From an uncultured Eubacteriales bacterium (GTDB lineage Bacteria; Bacillota; Clostridia; Lachnospirales; Lachnospiraceae), in NCBI GenBank assembly GCA_900545225.1, contig UQXZ01000016.1:1-29021 (forward strand): a stretch of DNA of 29,021 nt, given 5' to 3'. Numbering within the stretch: the first letter of the stretch is position 1; every line of letters starts with the position of its first letter. Shown here piece after piece: positions 15,356 through 24,900 of the stretch. Both the position numbers and the translations under genes were made by a program. The notes under the pieces were generated by a model. The model did not search any database. It was not told the DNA's origin and was given only the letters and a program-made list of their open reading frames with translations.

Positions 15356-16942
15356 TTAATCATTATATTTCTTTGGATTGAGCTTAACCTCTTTTATGTT
15401 AAAAACAAATTCTCCTATGTGGTGTTCTTCCATAACCGCACCGTTATAGTATTTTTCCGCACTAATATATCCTGTCGGAATATACAGAAGTATGTCGAAA
15501 CCTATTAAGTTAAGAAATGCCAGAAGAATTGAATCATCATAGGAAATGGTTCTCTCTTCAGTATTAACATAGAGAATTTTTGGATTTCTCTTTGTAAAAT
15601 CAAAGTTCTGGATCATCTGCACAATTTCCTTAGGCATACTCAGAACAGAAGCGATAATGTTGTAAATATAGTCGTCACCCGATGGCAGGATAATATTCTG
15701 ATTAATAAGCAATTCCAGCTTTTCTAAAATTAATTCCTGAGTCTCAGTCTTTAACATTTTATATTTGTATTTAGAACTTGAAAGAATCTTATCCCTCTGG
15801 AGAACGCCATTTTCATAGAAATCCACTGCATACTTTTTCATGTTGTTAATAATTACATATGAAATAATATGAGTGTTGCTTACTAAAAATGTATCCTTAT
15901 TTATCAGCGACTGAATGTGCTTCCAATACTTCTTCACATTTCCATCTTCAACTCCGGAAATCTTGGAAAATATAACTGGAACTGATACAGCTTCATCACC
16001 TGTACTGAAATACGGGCGATATTTTATATCTTCCTGCCACAGGTTATCTATTTCCTCATACATTGTCTGAAGAGTTACAATATTCACCTTTCTGAACTGT
16101 CTGTCCCTATACATGCCAGAGTCTTTATAAAGCAGTGTATCCAGCTCTCTTTCCGCGTGATACGCCATTGTGCCAAGTCTCATATTGGCCTGCTCTTCAG
16201 GGAACTTATCAACTGTCATGGCCTGGTCGTAATTCTTTTCATAAAGAGCGGTATCCTTAACAAGACATTCTTCTTTATCAGGAACAAGAATCAGCACATC
16301 AACAGGCATTCGGGATATCATTCTGATAAATATGCTCTCATCTTCATTTTTGCAGGCTCCCATATGTATAAAGCAGGAAATGTCTCCGTCCTTATAGTTC
16401 TTAAATAATTCCGTCTTATACCTGCTTAACTGAGAAACCAGATATGTCAGTTTAGCCTTTAAGGTATCAGAGTCAGCATTAGGATTATTTACCAGTTCTG
16501 ATGCAATAGATGAAAATGCCGTTTTCATTGAATGCTGTAATTTATCATTGTCAGAGATGATTTTTCCGGTTAAAGAGTTAATCAGGGCATTTAAGTCATA
16601 ACTGCCATTGTTCGGATTATTATCAAAAACTACATTGTTATTTACGACTACATTATTTGTTGCGTTATTATCCCCTTTCACGCTCTCACTTATGGCAGGG
16701 ATTTCATTATTTACAATTACAACGGATCTGCCTGAACTCTTCAGCTCCTGCCCCAGCTTTAACAGATCATGAACATAATTAACCTTATCTTCAACGCCAT
16801 TTATCCTGATAAAGGCATTGTAAAAAAGATCAGGATTACTTCCTCTTTTCTCAGGAGGCAATAATATGTCATTTATCCATTTTCCGCTTATCCATGCATT
16901 GGTACAATTTGAATAATCAATGTCTGATTTATTAAAATCCAT
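15356..16942 (-). CDS. yceG: YceG-family protein, partner of TelA
   Basis: The 528-aa protein is close in length to B. subtilis YceG (about 537 aa). Its partnership with a downstream telA homologue reproduces the yceGH pair. It begins DFNKSDIDYSNCTNAWISGK and contains LVNNPNADSDTLKAKLTYLV, FIHMGACKNEDESIFIRMIS and a C-terminal region with NPKILYVNTEERTISYDDS. YceG proteins have been proposed as part of a biosynthetic module in Ter-type stress systems (literature inference). I see no catalytic motif I can name and no membrane segment. GAAGGGG lies before the ATG. No TerD-family gene is present nearby. Confidence 0.82.
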   Translation of the reverse strand: MDFNKSDIDYSNCTNAWISGKWINDILLPPEKRGSNPDLFYNAFIRINGVEDKVNYVHDLLKLGQELKSSGRSVVIVNNEIPAISESVKGDNNATNNVVVNNNVVFDNNPNNGSYDLNALINSLTGKIISDNDKLQHSMKTAFSSIASELVNNPNADSDTLKAKLTYLVSQLSRYKTELFKNYKDGDISCFIHMGACKNEDESIFIRMISRMPVDVLILVPDKEECLVKDTALYEKNYDQAMTVDKFPEEQANMRLGTMAYHAERELDTLLYKDSGMYRDRQFRKVNIVTLQTMYEEIDNLWQEDIKYRPYFSTGDEAVSVPVIFSKISGVEDGNVKKYWKHIQSLINKDTFLVSNTHIISYVIINNMKKYAVDFYENGVLQRDKILSSSKYKYKMLKTETQELILEKLELLINQNIILPSGDDYIYNIIASVLSMPKEIVQMIQNFDFTKRNPKILYVNTEERTISYDDSILLAFLNLIGFDILLYIPTGYISAEKYYNGAVMEEHHIGEFVFNIKEVKLNPKKYND

Positions 16943-17197
16943 ATAACCCCTTCGTATTCGGTAAAACTAAACTTTTAAAGATAATGTTAATTCATTTTAA
17001 TATACACACAGGTGGTATGTCTATTATTAAGTTTCAGTATTAATTTAATTTTATACATACAGGTAGAAGTTTCAAGATAACGGCCTATTAATAAACTATT
17101 AACTTCGTTAAATCTATGTTCACAGTCAGTCAAAAACAGCTTGAATAAACCTGTATTTTTCTGTAATTTTAAATTATACACTTAGATAAAAAGCATG

Positions 17198-17233
17198 AAA
17201 ACCTCGGTTGCCAATAACCAAAATAAGGTTTTT
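17198..17233. terminator. Nested hairpin downstream of the fic relic
   Basis: AAAACCT pairs with AGGTTTT, and inside it GGTT pairs with AACC around GCCAAT. It may have terminated the former fic transcript, or act in the yceG leader. Confidence 0.45.
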
Positions 17234-17297
17234 CATAACCAAATAATTATTTTTACTGAATCAGGCTATCTTTTGCTGCAAAACACCACTTAACGTT

Positions 17298-17504
17298 TTA
17301 CAACTTTTCTGCTTTAAAGGTCGTGTATCCCTCGTAGTATCAACTTTGGTCTATGCCGTTTGCATAGACCTTACGGCTGTAAATTTTGTTCGAAAACGCA
17401 CCTTTTAGCAACACTTTGATTTCCATATCTTTAATCGGACTGCACTCCATTGCGAGCAGATAGTCCTCTTTGTCAACCTTACTCCAATCAACAAACTGAA
17501 CTAA
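17298..17504 (-). pseudogene. Fic-family protein, C-terminal relic with an internal stop
   Basis: The minus strand encodes LVQFVDWSKVDKEDYLLAME, CSPIKDMEIKVLLKGAF and KVYANGIDQS. An in-frame TGA follows at 17342-17340, then YYEGYTTFKAEKL and TAA at 17298. This is the distinctive C-terminal tail of Fic adenylyltransferase-fold proteins, in which GIDxSYYYEGY is common; the TGA falls within that tyrosine run. The catalytic HxFx(D/E)GNGR region and everything upstream are missing, since the ABC-operon terminator starts directly before it. It is therefore a decayed remnant, not a working toxin. Confidence 0.65.
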
Positions 17505-17526
17505 ATTATTATGATTTGATAATACA

Positions 17527-17560
17527 AAAAGAACCGCTTACCATTATGGCAGGCGGGTTT
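17527..17560. terminator. Bidirectional terminator of the ABC-transporter operon
   Basis: CCGCTTACC, the loop ATTAT, then GGCAGGCGG forms a 9-position stem with one mismatch. A-runs and T-runs flank it. It begins 3 bp after the ATPase stop on the minus strand. Confidence 0.8.
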
Positions 17561-17562
17561 TT

Positions 17563-18336
17563 TTAAATGTAATACTCTATTCTCTTCTCGTGCTTCATCT
17601 TAAATATATCAAATACTTTATCTCTGACAGCAAGGAAATCATCAGATGTTCTGTCTCTGTCTTCTGGCATATTGATATTTACTATGCTCTTAATTCCCTT
17701 ATTGGCATTATCAAGAATTACGATTCTGTCTGCAAGATATACTGATTCTTCAATATCATGAGTTACGAAAATAATAGTCTTATTCTCTTCCTTGCATATT
17801 CTTAAAATATCATCCTGAAGCTTCATTCTTGTTATGGCATCAAGTGCACCAAACGGCTCATCCATAAATAATACGTCAGGATCTGCAGCAAGAGCTCTGG
17901 CAATTGAAACTCTCTGCTTCATTCCTCCTGAAAGCTCAGCAGGATGCTTATGCTCAGAACCCTTTAAGCCAACGAGTTCAATATTTTTCATGGCTATTTC
18001 TTCTCTTTTTTCTTTTGGCACTTTCATTTTTTCAAGTCCAAGTTCTACATTTTTAAGAACTGAGTGCCATGGGAATAAGCCATAATTCTGAAAAATTGTT
18101 ATGTACTTAAGAGATGGTTTTTCCACTACTTTCTCGTCTATTTTAACAGTACCCTTACTTACCTTTTCAAATCCTGCAGCGGCATTTAAAAGTGTTGATT
18201 TACCACAACCGGATGGACCAAGGAGGCAGATAAATTCGCCTTTATCAATGGAGAGATTTACATCTTCAAGAACAACATTTTCATTTCCACTTTTGTCCTT
18301 ATATGACACAGTTACATTTTCAAAATCTATAAACAT
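17563..18336 (-). CDS. ABC transporter ATPase, SsuB/TauB/NrtD-like
   Basis: The 257-aa nucleotide-binding protein shows Walker A GPSGCGKST (about 40-48), a Q-loop (IFQNYGLFPW), signature LSGGMKQRVSIARAL (about 135), Walker B VLFMDEPFGALD and the switch His in FVTHDIEES. These define the nitrate/sulfonate/taurine importer group. It drives import through the permease encoded 9 bp upstream, with the lipoprotein at the head of the operon. Substrate specificity cannot be read from the ATPase. It is the last gene before a strong terminator. Confidence 0.93.
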   Translation of the reverse strand: MFIDFENVTVSYKDKSGNENVVLEDVNLSIDKGEFICLLGPSGCGKSTLLNAAAGFEKVSKGTVKIDEKVVEKPSLKYITIFQNYGLFPWHSVLKNVELGLEKMKVPKEKREEIAMKNIELVGLKGSEHKHPAELSGGMKQRVSIARALAADPDVLFMDEPFGALDAITRMKLQDDILRICKEENKTIIFVTHDIEESVYLADRIVILDNANKGIKSIVNINMPEDRDRTSDDFLAVRDKVFDIFKMKHEKRIEYYI

Positions 18337-18345
18337 ATCGTCACC

Positions 18346-19116
18346 TTATACACCGTAATTCTTACTTACTTTTCTTTCTATACTTCTGATAACAAAATCC
18401 AGAACAAATCCGATAACACCTATTGTGATGATTACTGCCATGAGGGCATCCATTCTGATTGCGTTTTTGGCATCCATTATTAAGAATCCAAGTCCTGACT
18501 GGGAACCTACCATTTCACCTGATACAAGGAATATCCATGAAGTTCCGAGAGCAAGTCTTAAGCTGTTCATAATCTGAGGAAATGATGCAGGGAAGATAAC
18601 CTTAGTAACATTTTCCCACTTTGTAAGCTCAAAGTTTGAAGCCACCTTAATATATGTTTCATCAATGGAATTTACCGCACTTACAGTTGAAAGTAAGATT
18701 GGGAAAAATCCTGCTATGAATATAATTACTATTGCCGGGATATCACCTATTCCAAATACAAGAACAATAAACGGAAGCCATGCCACAGGTGCAATTGGTC
18801 TGATTATCTGAATGACTGGATTGATAAATGCGAATGCCTTTGAAAATATTCCAAGTGCAATTCCGCCTGCAACACCACAAACAACTGCAATGGCATATCC
18901 TATTCCAAATCTGTACATACTGAATCCGATATGCTGCCATAAATTTAATGACGATGAACTTCCTTTAAGTCCGGATGTAAACAATTCTCCGAAAGCTCCA
19001 AGTGTATCAACAGGTCCCGGGAATAACGCTCTGTTTACTCCGCTGGCCATGACTACTAACTGCCATACCACTGTTAAAACACTAAATGATATTATTATAT
19101 AAAAAATCTTTTTCAC
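18346..19116 (-). CDS. ABC transporter permease, SsuC/TauC-like
   Basis: The 256-aa protein has about six membrane segments, beginning with one at residues 3-25. The binding-protein-dependent-transport signature near residues 165-195 (VASNFELTKWENVTKVIFPA, then SFPQIMNSLRLALGTSWIFL) is the EAA-type loop that contacts the ATPase. This arrangement is usual for SsuC/TauC permeases. It is flanked by the lipoprotein gene (45-bp gap) and the ATPase gene (9-bp gap) in one operon. Confidence 0.92.
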   Translation of the reverse strand: MKKIFYIIISFSVLTVVWQLVVMASGVNRALFPGPVDTLGAFGELFTSGLKGSSSSLNLWQHIGFSMYRFGIGYAIAVVCGVAGGIALGIFSKAFAFINPVIQIIRPIAPVAWLPFIVLVFGIGDIPAIVIIFIAGFFPILLSTVSAVNSIDETYIKVASNFELTKWENVTKVIFPASFPQIMNSLRLALGTSWIFLVSGEMVGSQSGLGFLIMDAKNAIRMDALMAVIITIGVIGFVLDFVIRSIERKVSKNYGV

Positions 19117-19161
19117 CTTGCTTATCTCCTATTTTAGGTTTGAATGTAAAATGTATTTGAA

Positions 19162-20169
19162 TTATGGGTTATATATAAAATCTTCATATGATGGAGGATT
19201 CTCATTAATTCCGTACTTCTTCAATTTATTACAGAGATCATCATATTCTTCCTTAGATACAGTCAGATTTTTAAAATTAATCCATTTGCCTGATTCCTCT
19301 ATCACAGAAGTTTCCTGTCCCAGGAATTTACCTGCTGTTTCTTCTGAACCCTCACTCTCCAGCTGATCTGCCGCCCTGTAATATTTTTCTATTAATTCAT
19401 TTGTTACTTTCTCATCACTTCTGATATTTCCATTAAGAACCACCGCACAGCACAGTGAGTTGTTCCATAACTCATCCGATGTTGCGAGAACCTTACCGAA
19501 GTTCTTGGATATTGATACGGCACCATATGGTTCAGCAACACAATATCCGCTTATTGCTCCGCTGGCTAATGAAAATGGCATTTCTGTCGGAGACATCTGG
19601 ATAATATTTACATCATTTTTGCTCATACCGTTTCTTTCAAGAAGCTCATTTATAAGTATGTTTTGTGAAGACTGAACTGATGGTATTGCAATTGTTTTTC
19701 CTTTTAAATCATCTACGGATTCAATGTCATTTGATGCAACTACAACATTTCCATCTCTGTGTCCAAGTGCAACTGCCTTTAAATCAATACCATTTGCTTT
19801 GGCATTCATGGCAAGTTCAATAAGAACTGAAGCTCCGTCAATTTTTCCGGCATTTAATGCATCCATAAGATCTGTCCAGGATGAAAATCTCTGAAGCTTT
19901 ATCTGTATGTCAAAATTGTTCTCTTCCAATAATTCCTTTTCTTTAAGCACGGCCAGGGAATGTGTTATTGGAAGATATCCTATTGTTACAACCTGTTTTT
20001 CTGAATTGTAATTACTGTCCTGAGATACTGATGATGTATTCCCTGCACAGCCTGCAAAAATAAACGAACCACATAAAGCAAATGATACAGATGTCATTAT
20101 CTTTTTAAATTTAGAATTCTTAGTTCTTTTTGGGGTATTATTCTCTTTTTTACTAATTATCACTTTCAT
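19162..20169 (-). CDS. Substrate-binding lipoprotein, SsuA/NMT1-like
   Basis: The 335-aa protein starts with a long basic leader, then a hydrophobic stretch and lipobox FAGC with Cys41, marking a lipid-anchored extracellular protein. The mature part shows the SsuA/NMT1-like fold: VTIGYLPITHSLAVLKEKEL, LNAGKIDGASVLIELAMNAK, DDLKGKTIAIPSVQSSQNIL and GYCVAEPYGA. Candidate substrates are alkanesulfonates, taurine, nitrate or a pyrimidine precursor; I cannot choose among them. There is no riboswitch upstream. The ATG at 20169 follows AGGTG. It heads the three-gene operon behind a consensus-like promoter. Confidence 0.9.
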   Translation of the reverse strand: MKVIISKKENNTPKRTKNSKFKKIMTSVSFALCGSFIFAGCAGNTSSVSQDSNYNSEKQVVTIGYLPITHSLAVLKEKELLEENNFDIQIKLQRFSSWTDLMDALNAGKIDGASVLIELAMNAKANGIDLKAVALGHRDGNVVVASNDIESVDDLKGKTIAIPSVQSSQNILINELLERNGMSKNDVNIIQMSPTEMPFSLASGAISGYCVAEPYGAVSISKNFGKVLATSDELWNNSLCCAVVLNGNIRSDEKVTNELIEKYYRAADQLESEGSEETAGKFLGQETSVIEESGKWINFKNLTVSKEEYDDLCNKLKKYGINENPPSYEDFIYNP

Positions 20170-20201
20170 ATATCACCTGTTTACTGTCTGATTCTGCTTA
20201 T

Positions 20202-20219
20202 TTACTAATAGTTACTAAT
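20202..20219. promoter_or_regulatory. Direct repeat TTACTAAT x2 in the ABC-operon leader
   Basis: TTACTAAT occurs at 20202-20209 and 20212-20219, exactly one helical turn apart, about 60 bp downstream of the -10 element. This could be an operator for a repressor of the importer. The AT-rich setting reduces its weight. Confidence 0.35.
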
Positions 20220-20277
20220 CGTTTTTCTGTTTGTTTTATTATTACCTATTGTTTATATATGTTTACTATGTTTTGTA

Positions 20278-20306
20278 ATAATAAGAGCATATCAGACATT
20301 TGTCAA
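20278..20306 (-). promoter_or_regulatory. Sigma-A promoter of the ABC-transporter operon
   Basis: On the minus strand, a perfect -35 TTGACA (20306-20301) is 17 bp from TATTAT (20283-20278), about 110 bp before the lipoprotein ATG. Confidence 0.7.
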
Positions 20307-20475
20307 TTATTTTTATAATTCTTATATGTTTTTAGGTATATAAAGTTCTTATAATTCTGAAATTTTGTAGGAATTGGGATTTTGTAAAACTGTGAAAATA
20401 AGTTTAATTATAGAGCTTTTAATCAATTTAATTACAAAGTTTTGAATTAATGAGATACGAAAAATATTACGAAAT

Positions 20476-20510
20476 TAAAAAACGGATAGAGAAATCTCTA
20501 CCCGCATTTT
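20476..20510 (-). terminator. Hairpin terminator upstream of the ABC promoter
   Basis: CGGATAGAGA, AA, then TCTCTACCCG (one mismatch) is followed on the minus strand by TTTTTT. With no intact gene before it, it probably belonged to the decayed gene tail just upstream. Confidence 0.6.
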
Positions 20511-20527
20511 GTATTTAATTTCAGCAT

Positions 20528-20612
20528 TTAAGTAAAATCAAAGTCATCATCAAAAAAGTCTAGACATATATTCGACAGGCTTATCTTCAAGCTTTAATGA
20601 TTGTCCTTTAGC
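20528..20612 (-). pseudogene. Possible decayed 3' end of an unknown gene
   Basis: On the minus strand one frame reads KGQSLKLEDKPVEYMSRLF and stops. Shifting by one base gives FFDDDFDFT and a TAA at 20528. Together these look like a protein C-terminus with one frameshift, placed correctly before a terminator. The family is not recognised and the fragment is very short. Confidence 0.25.
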
Positions 20613-20653
20613 ATAAAAAAAATCACTTAGGATTATGATTAATCCTAAGTGAT
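20612..20653. terminator. Terminator of the DUF2798 gene
   Basis: ATCACTTAGGATTA, a 4-base loop, then TAATCCTAAGTGAT is a perfect 14-bp stem. On the minus strand it is followed by eight T's. Confidence 0.9.
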
Positions 20654-20724
20654 CTGATATATCACAGGTGTAACATTTTTAAAATTAGTACTTAAATGAA
20701 ATTACGTACATTTAAAAATATGCC

Positions 20725-21192
20725 TTATTTAGTTTTAGAAAACCATGGTCTGAAAATCGCTCTGACAACCGGGCCTGCAAAGAAAATCTGCAGGAAAAGT
20801 GCCATTGGGAAGTTTCTTACCAGTAATGTAAACCAGCTTGTAATTATTGTTGAAGGTCCTGCATATCCATGGAGAAATACTGAAAACAGACTAACACATG
20901 GACATGTGATCATTACAATAACAGAAGATACAACAACCGTAATTAAAATAGGCTGAGTCTGTGACGGATTTACAAGCTTAAATGCAATCTTAGGTGCCAC
21001 TCTTCCAACAAGTAATAATTCAAGGGCAAGTACAAATAAATATGTTATCGGCATTTCTATTAATGTTGATAAAAACATATCATTTGTTAAACCGCCTAAT
21101 GCATAAGCCGTATTAAAAAGTGACATGAAGTAAACCATTACAAAAACCATGACAATGGTAAATACAAAATCCTGAAATTTCGTCTTTGGCAT
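20725..21192 (-). CDS. DUF2798-family membrane protein
   Basis: The 155-aa protein has four hydrophobic segments (about 10-30, 45-65, 80-105, 120-145). The pattern FQDFVFTIVMVFVMVYFMSL and the later RNFPMALFLQIFFAGPVVR is typical of DUF2798 proteins, which usually carry two copies of a two-helix unit. Function is unknown. The ATG at 21192 has a GAGAGGTG site. A 22-bp palindrome lies 47 bp upstream and a strong terminator follows. The downstream neighbour is the ABC operon, separated by that terminator. Confidence 0.8.
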   Translation of the reverse strand: MPKTKFQDFVFTIVMVFVMVYFMSLFNTAYALGGLTNDMFLSTLIEMPITYLFVLALELLLVGRVAPKIAFKLVNPSQTQPILITVVVSSVIVMITCPCVSLFSVFLHGYAGPSTIITSWFTLLVRNFPMALFLQIFFAGPVVRAIFRPWFSKTK

Positions 21193-21238
21193 AACGCACC
21201 TCTCTACAAATACTACCGAAATATTGTGTTGTTCGTTA

Positions 21239-21260
21239 GCATTGTAAGATTACAATGTGC
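21239..21260. promoter_or_regulatory. Palindrome upstream of the DUF2798 gene (possible operator)
   Basis: TTGTAA-GA-TTACAA is extended outward by CAT/ATG to a 22-bp imperfect palindrome. It sits 47 bp upstream of the start codon with no T-run, as expected for a binding site of a dimeric regulator. Confidence 0.45.
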
Positions 21261-21356
21261 GTTTCCAATTAATACCAATACTCATAATTTATCGTCAACA
21301 GCCGCTAATATATCACAAATAAATTTTCTTCATAATGATACATTTTAATAAATTTG

Positions 21357-21833
21357 TTACATTCCAAACATTTTAAGTCCTACAAGAGTAATGGTTGTCA
21401 TTATGCCTCCGGCCATTAGTACACCACATAAAATCGCAAGGAATGTTCTCTTTAAACCAAATTCCAGAAAGCTGGCTACAAGTGTACCTGTCCACGCACC
21501 CGTACCCGGAAGAGGAATACCTACAAATATCATAAGTGCCACGAAAACTCCGCCTGTTCCCTTTTTACCGAGCTTTTTACTTCCGTTGTGTCCTTTTTTA
21601 AGTATCCATCTGCAAGGTTTACCAATCCCCTTTTTATGAACACCCCATTTAAGAAATCTTCTTGCAAAAACATATATAAATGGCACAGGAATCATATTTC
21701 CGATTACACATACCGCATAGGCAAGTACAATCGGAACTACCGGATTCATGGCCTGTGATGCAATGATTGATCCTCTTAATTCCCATATAGGAATCATGGA
21801 CATAAAGAAAAGTTTAATACAATTACCAAACAT
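21357..21833 (-). CDS. Small multidrug-export family membrane protein
   Basis: The 158-aa protein fits the Sm_multidrug_ex family (PF06695). It starts IKLFFMSMIPIWELRGSIIA and contains VIGNMIPVPFIYVFARRFL and GIPLPGTGAWTGTLVASFL. The Gly-Pro-rich GIPLPGTGAW motif is the family hallmark. It has three to four membrane segments. Despite the family name, transport activity is not established. AGAGGATG precedes the ATG. The polC stop lies 140 bp upstream on the same strand, so co-transcription is possible. Confidence 0.85.
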   Translation of the reverse strand: MFGNCIKLFFMSMIPIWELRGSIIASQAMNPVVPIVLAYAVCVIGNMIPVPFIYVFARRFLKWGVHKKGIGKPCRWILKKGHNGSKKLGKKGTGGVFVALMIFVGIPLPGTGAWTGTLVASFLEFGLKRTFLAILCGVLMAGGIMTTITLVGLKMFGM

Positions 21834-21972
21834 AAGTTAAGTTCATCCTCTTTTTCAACTCTAAAATAAACAACATAAACATAATAACAAAAATATCGCT
21901 AAAAATACATCTTCATGTTTTTTTTATACACTTTTTATACTCTTTAGGATTTATGTACTGCACTTTACACGA

Positions 21973-24900
21973 TCAAAGGTCAAAAAGTGACAACTGATTG
22001 CTGTCTGCCAGTCCATCAAGGGCGTGAATGCTGTCCAGCTTTTCAATAACCGTATTTCCAACTTTCGCTCTTCTTCTAAGATCCTCTTTTGATAAGAACT
22101 TTCCGTTTGAAGCTGCGATTTCAATAGATTCTCCCGCAACTTCACCAACCTTATCTATGACCTTAAATGAAGGCATGATTTTTCCGTCAAATATCTGGAA
22201 TGTTCTGGCCTTGGCTTTGTATATATCTATCGGAGTAAATTCCAGACCTCGCTCATACATTTCCTCAACAAGACGCATATCCTTAAGTTCGTCCTGCTCT
22301 GCATTTGAAAGCTCCTTTGTCTCAAGGCGTTTTTTATAGTCTGCAATATAATATTTTAACTTATCTTTTCCGAGAGCCATTTTTTCATAATCAAATGCAT
22401 TTGCTCTGATACTGAAATATGCACAGTAATATTCCAGAGGATAGAAAATCTTAAAATATGCAACTCGCCATGCCATCATAACATAAGCCGCTGCATGCGC
22501 CTTAGGGAACATATACTTAATCTTATTACATGACCAGATGTACCATTCCGGTACGTCATGCATTCTCATTTCCTCTTCCCATTCAGGAGTTAAGCCCTTA
22601 CCCTTACGAACCTTCTCCATGATATTAAATGATAATTCACTGTCCATTCCCTTATTAATCAGATAAACCATAATATCATCTCGTGTACATACGGCAGTGG
22701 AAATTGTAGCTGTTCCTTCCTGGATAAGCTTCTGGGCATTTCCAAGCCATACGTCAGTACCATGGGCAAGACCTGCAATTCGAACAAGGTCAGAAAACTG
22801 AGTAGGCTTTGCCTCCTTTAACATTCCCATGGCGAAATCAGTACCAAACTCAGGAACTCCAAGAGTTCCAAGCTCAGTTCCACCTATCTGCTCCGGCTTA
22901 ATACCAAGAGCCTCCGTATTGGCAAACAGTGACATAACCTCTTTAGAATCCAGAGGAATTGTTAGCGGATCAACTCCCGTCATGTCCTGAAGATATTTAA
23001 TCATTGTAGGATCCAGATGTCCAAGGATATCCAGTTTAAGAAGGTTATGATCAATACTGTGGTAATCGAAATGAGTTGTTACAATGTCACTCTTCATATC
23101 ATTTGCAGGATGCTGTACCGGCGTAAATGTATGAATTTCCTCACCGATAGGTAAAACAACAATACCACCCGGATGCTGACCTGTAGTTCTTCGTACATCA
23201 ACGCATCCGCTTGCAATACGCTCAATTTCACATTTTCTCTTGACAATTGTCGTGCCTGTCTTCTCAGACAATTCTTCAAAATAGCCCTTAACAAGACCAA
23301 ATGCTGTCTTTTCGGCAACTGTACCTATTGTTCCCGCTTTAAATGTCTGACCCTTTCCAAAGATAACCTCAGTAAATGCATGAGCCTTACCCTGGTACTC
23401 ATTAGAAAAGTTAAGATCGATATCGGGCTCTTTATTACCCTTAAATCCAAGGAATGTTTCGAATGGAATATCAAAGCCTAATTTCTGCAATTTATTGCCA
23501 CATTTCGGACAGACCTTATCAGGCATGTCACACCCTGCACCACCGGCAAATTTAAGTACATCTTCAGATTTGAAATCAACATAGTAACATTTGTCACATA
23601 AGTAATGTGGTGACAACGGGTTAACCTCAGTAATACCCGCCATAGTTGCCGCAAATGAAGAACCTACGGAACCTCGTGAACCTACAAGATAACCGTCGTC
23701 ATTTGATTTCCAAACAAGCTGCTGGGCAATAATGTACATAACGGAATATCCATTTGAAATAATAGAATTAAGCTCTCTGTCCAGTCTGCTGCTTACTTCC
23801 TCAGGAAGAACAGGACCGTACATTTCATGAGCTTTATTAATGCATATCTGTCTGAGTGTTTCATCGGAATTCTCGATTACAGGCGGACATTTGTCAGGTC
23901 TGATAGGCGAAATCTTTTCACACATATCAGCAATCATATTTGTATTTTTAACAACTACCTCATATGCCTTTTCTGAACCGAGATATTCAAATTCCTTAAG
24001 CATTTCATCTGTTGTCTTAAGGTAAAGCGGAGGCTGTCTGTCAAAATCTTTAAAGCCGCTGCCCGCCTGAATAACTGCTCTGTATATTGAATCCTCAGGA
24101 TTTAAGAAATGCACATCTCCCGTTGCACATACAGGCTTATTAAACTCAATACCTAAGTCAACAATCTTTCTATTGATATCTCTTATGTCATCTTCACTTT
24201 TTACAAAGCTGTTTTCATCTTCAATAAGATATTCACTGTTACCAACAGGCATAATTTCCAGATAGTCATAGAAATCTACAATATTTGCAATTACCTGCTC
24301 ATTTCGTCCGTTAAGAATTGCACTGAACAATTCACCTGATGCACATGCACTGCCAACAAGGATACCTTCCCTATGGGACTTAAGTAAACTCTTTGGAATC
24401 TTTGGAAATCTGTAAAAATGTTCAAGATGGGATGCAGAGATCATTCTGTACAGATTGTTCTTACCCTCTATGGAAGTAGCAAGTAATACCGCATGGTACG
24501 GATGGAGTTTTCTAAGTGCTTCAGGACCGATTTTACCTTTTTTAAGAAGATCATCTAAAGTGAAAATGTCTCTCTCATTAAGCATATCTATAAGCTTTAA
24601 GAAAATATGAGATGTGGCCTCCGCATCATCAACAGCTCTGTGGTGATTATTTAATACAACACCTAAATGCTTAACAAGTGTATCCAGCTTAAAGTTCTTA
24701 AGTCCCGGCATAAGGTACTGGGCAATAAGAACCGTATCAAGTACCGTAAAGTCAATTTTACGACCTAAACGCTCAGCATTATCAGCTATGAAACTCACAT
24801 CAAATTCTGCATTATGAGCAACAACCGCTGCATCTCCAATGAAATTCAGAAATCTCGGAAGCACCTTATCGATGGTATCCGCATTTGCCACCATACCGTC

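Larger units (their letters stand above)
16943..17562. other. 620-bp intergenic region with a fic relic and two hairpins
   Basis: This holds the yceG leader and promoter (16943 to about 17190), a hairpin at 17198-17233, a fic 3' relic at 17298-17504 and a terminator at 17527-17560. No other intact gene is visible. A short open frame at 16987-17181 lacks a ribosome-binding site and resembles nothing I know. Confidence 0.6.
20170..20724. other. 555-bp intergenic region upstream of the ABC operon
   Basis: It contains TTACTAAT direct repeats (20202-20219), a sigma-A promoter (20278-20306), a terminator hairpin (20476-20510), a short decayed gene tail (20528-20612) and the DUF2798 terminator (20612-20653). 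No intact gene is visible. Confidence 0.6.

Noticed and set aside
16987..17181. 64-codon minus-strand frame in the yceG leader
   Set aside because: No ribosome-binding site, AT-rich composition and no recognisable similarity.
20170..20480. Possible riboswitch in the ABC-operon leader
   Set aside because: No conserved TPP, SAM, cobalamin or T-box core could be recognised; only a promoter and short repeats.
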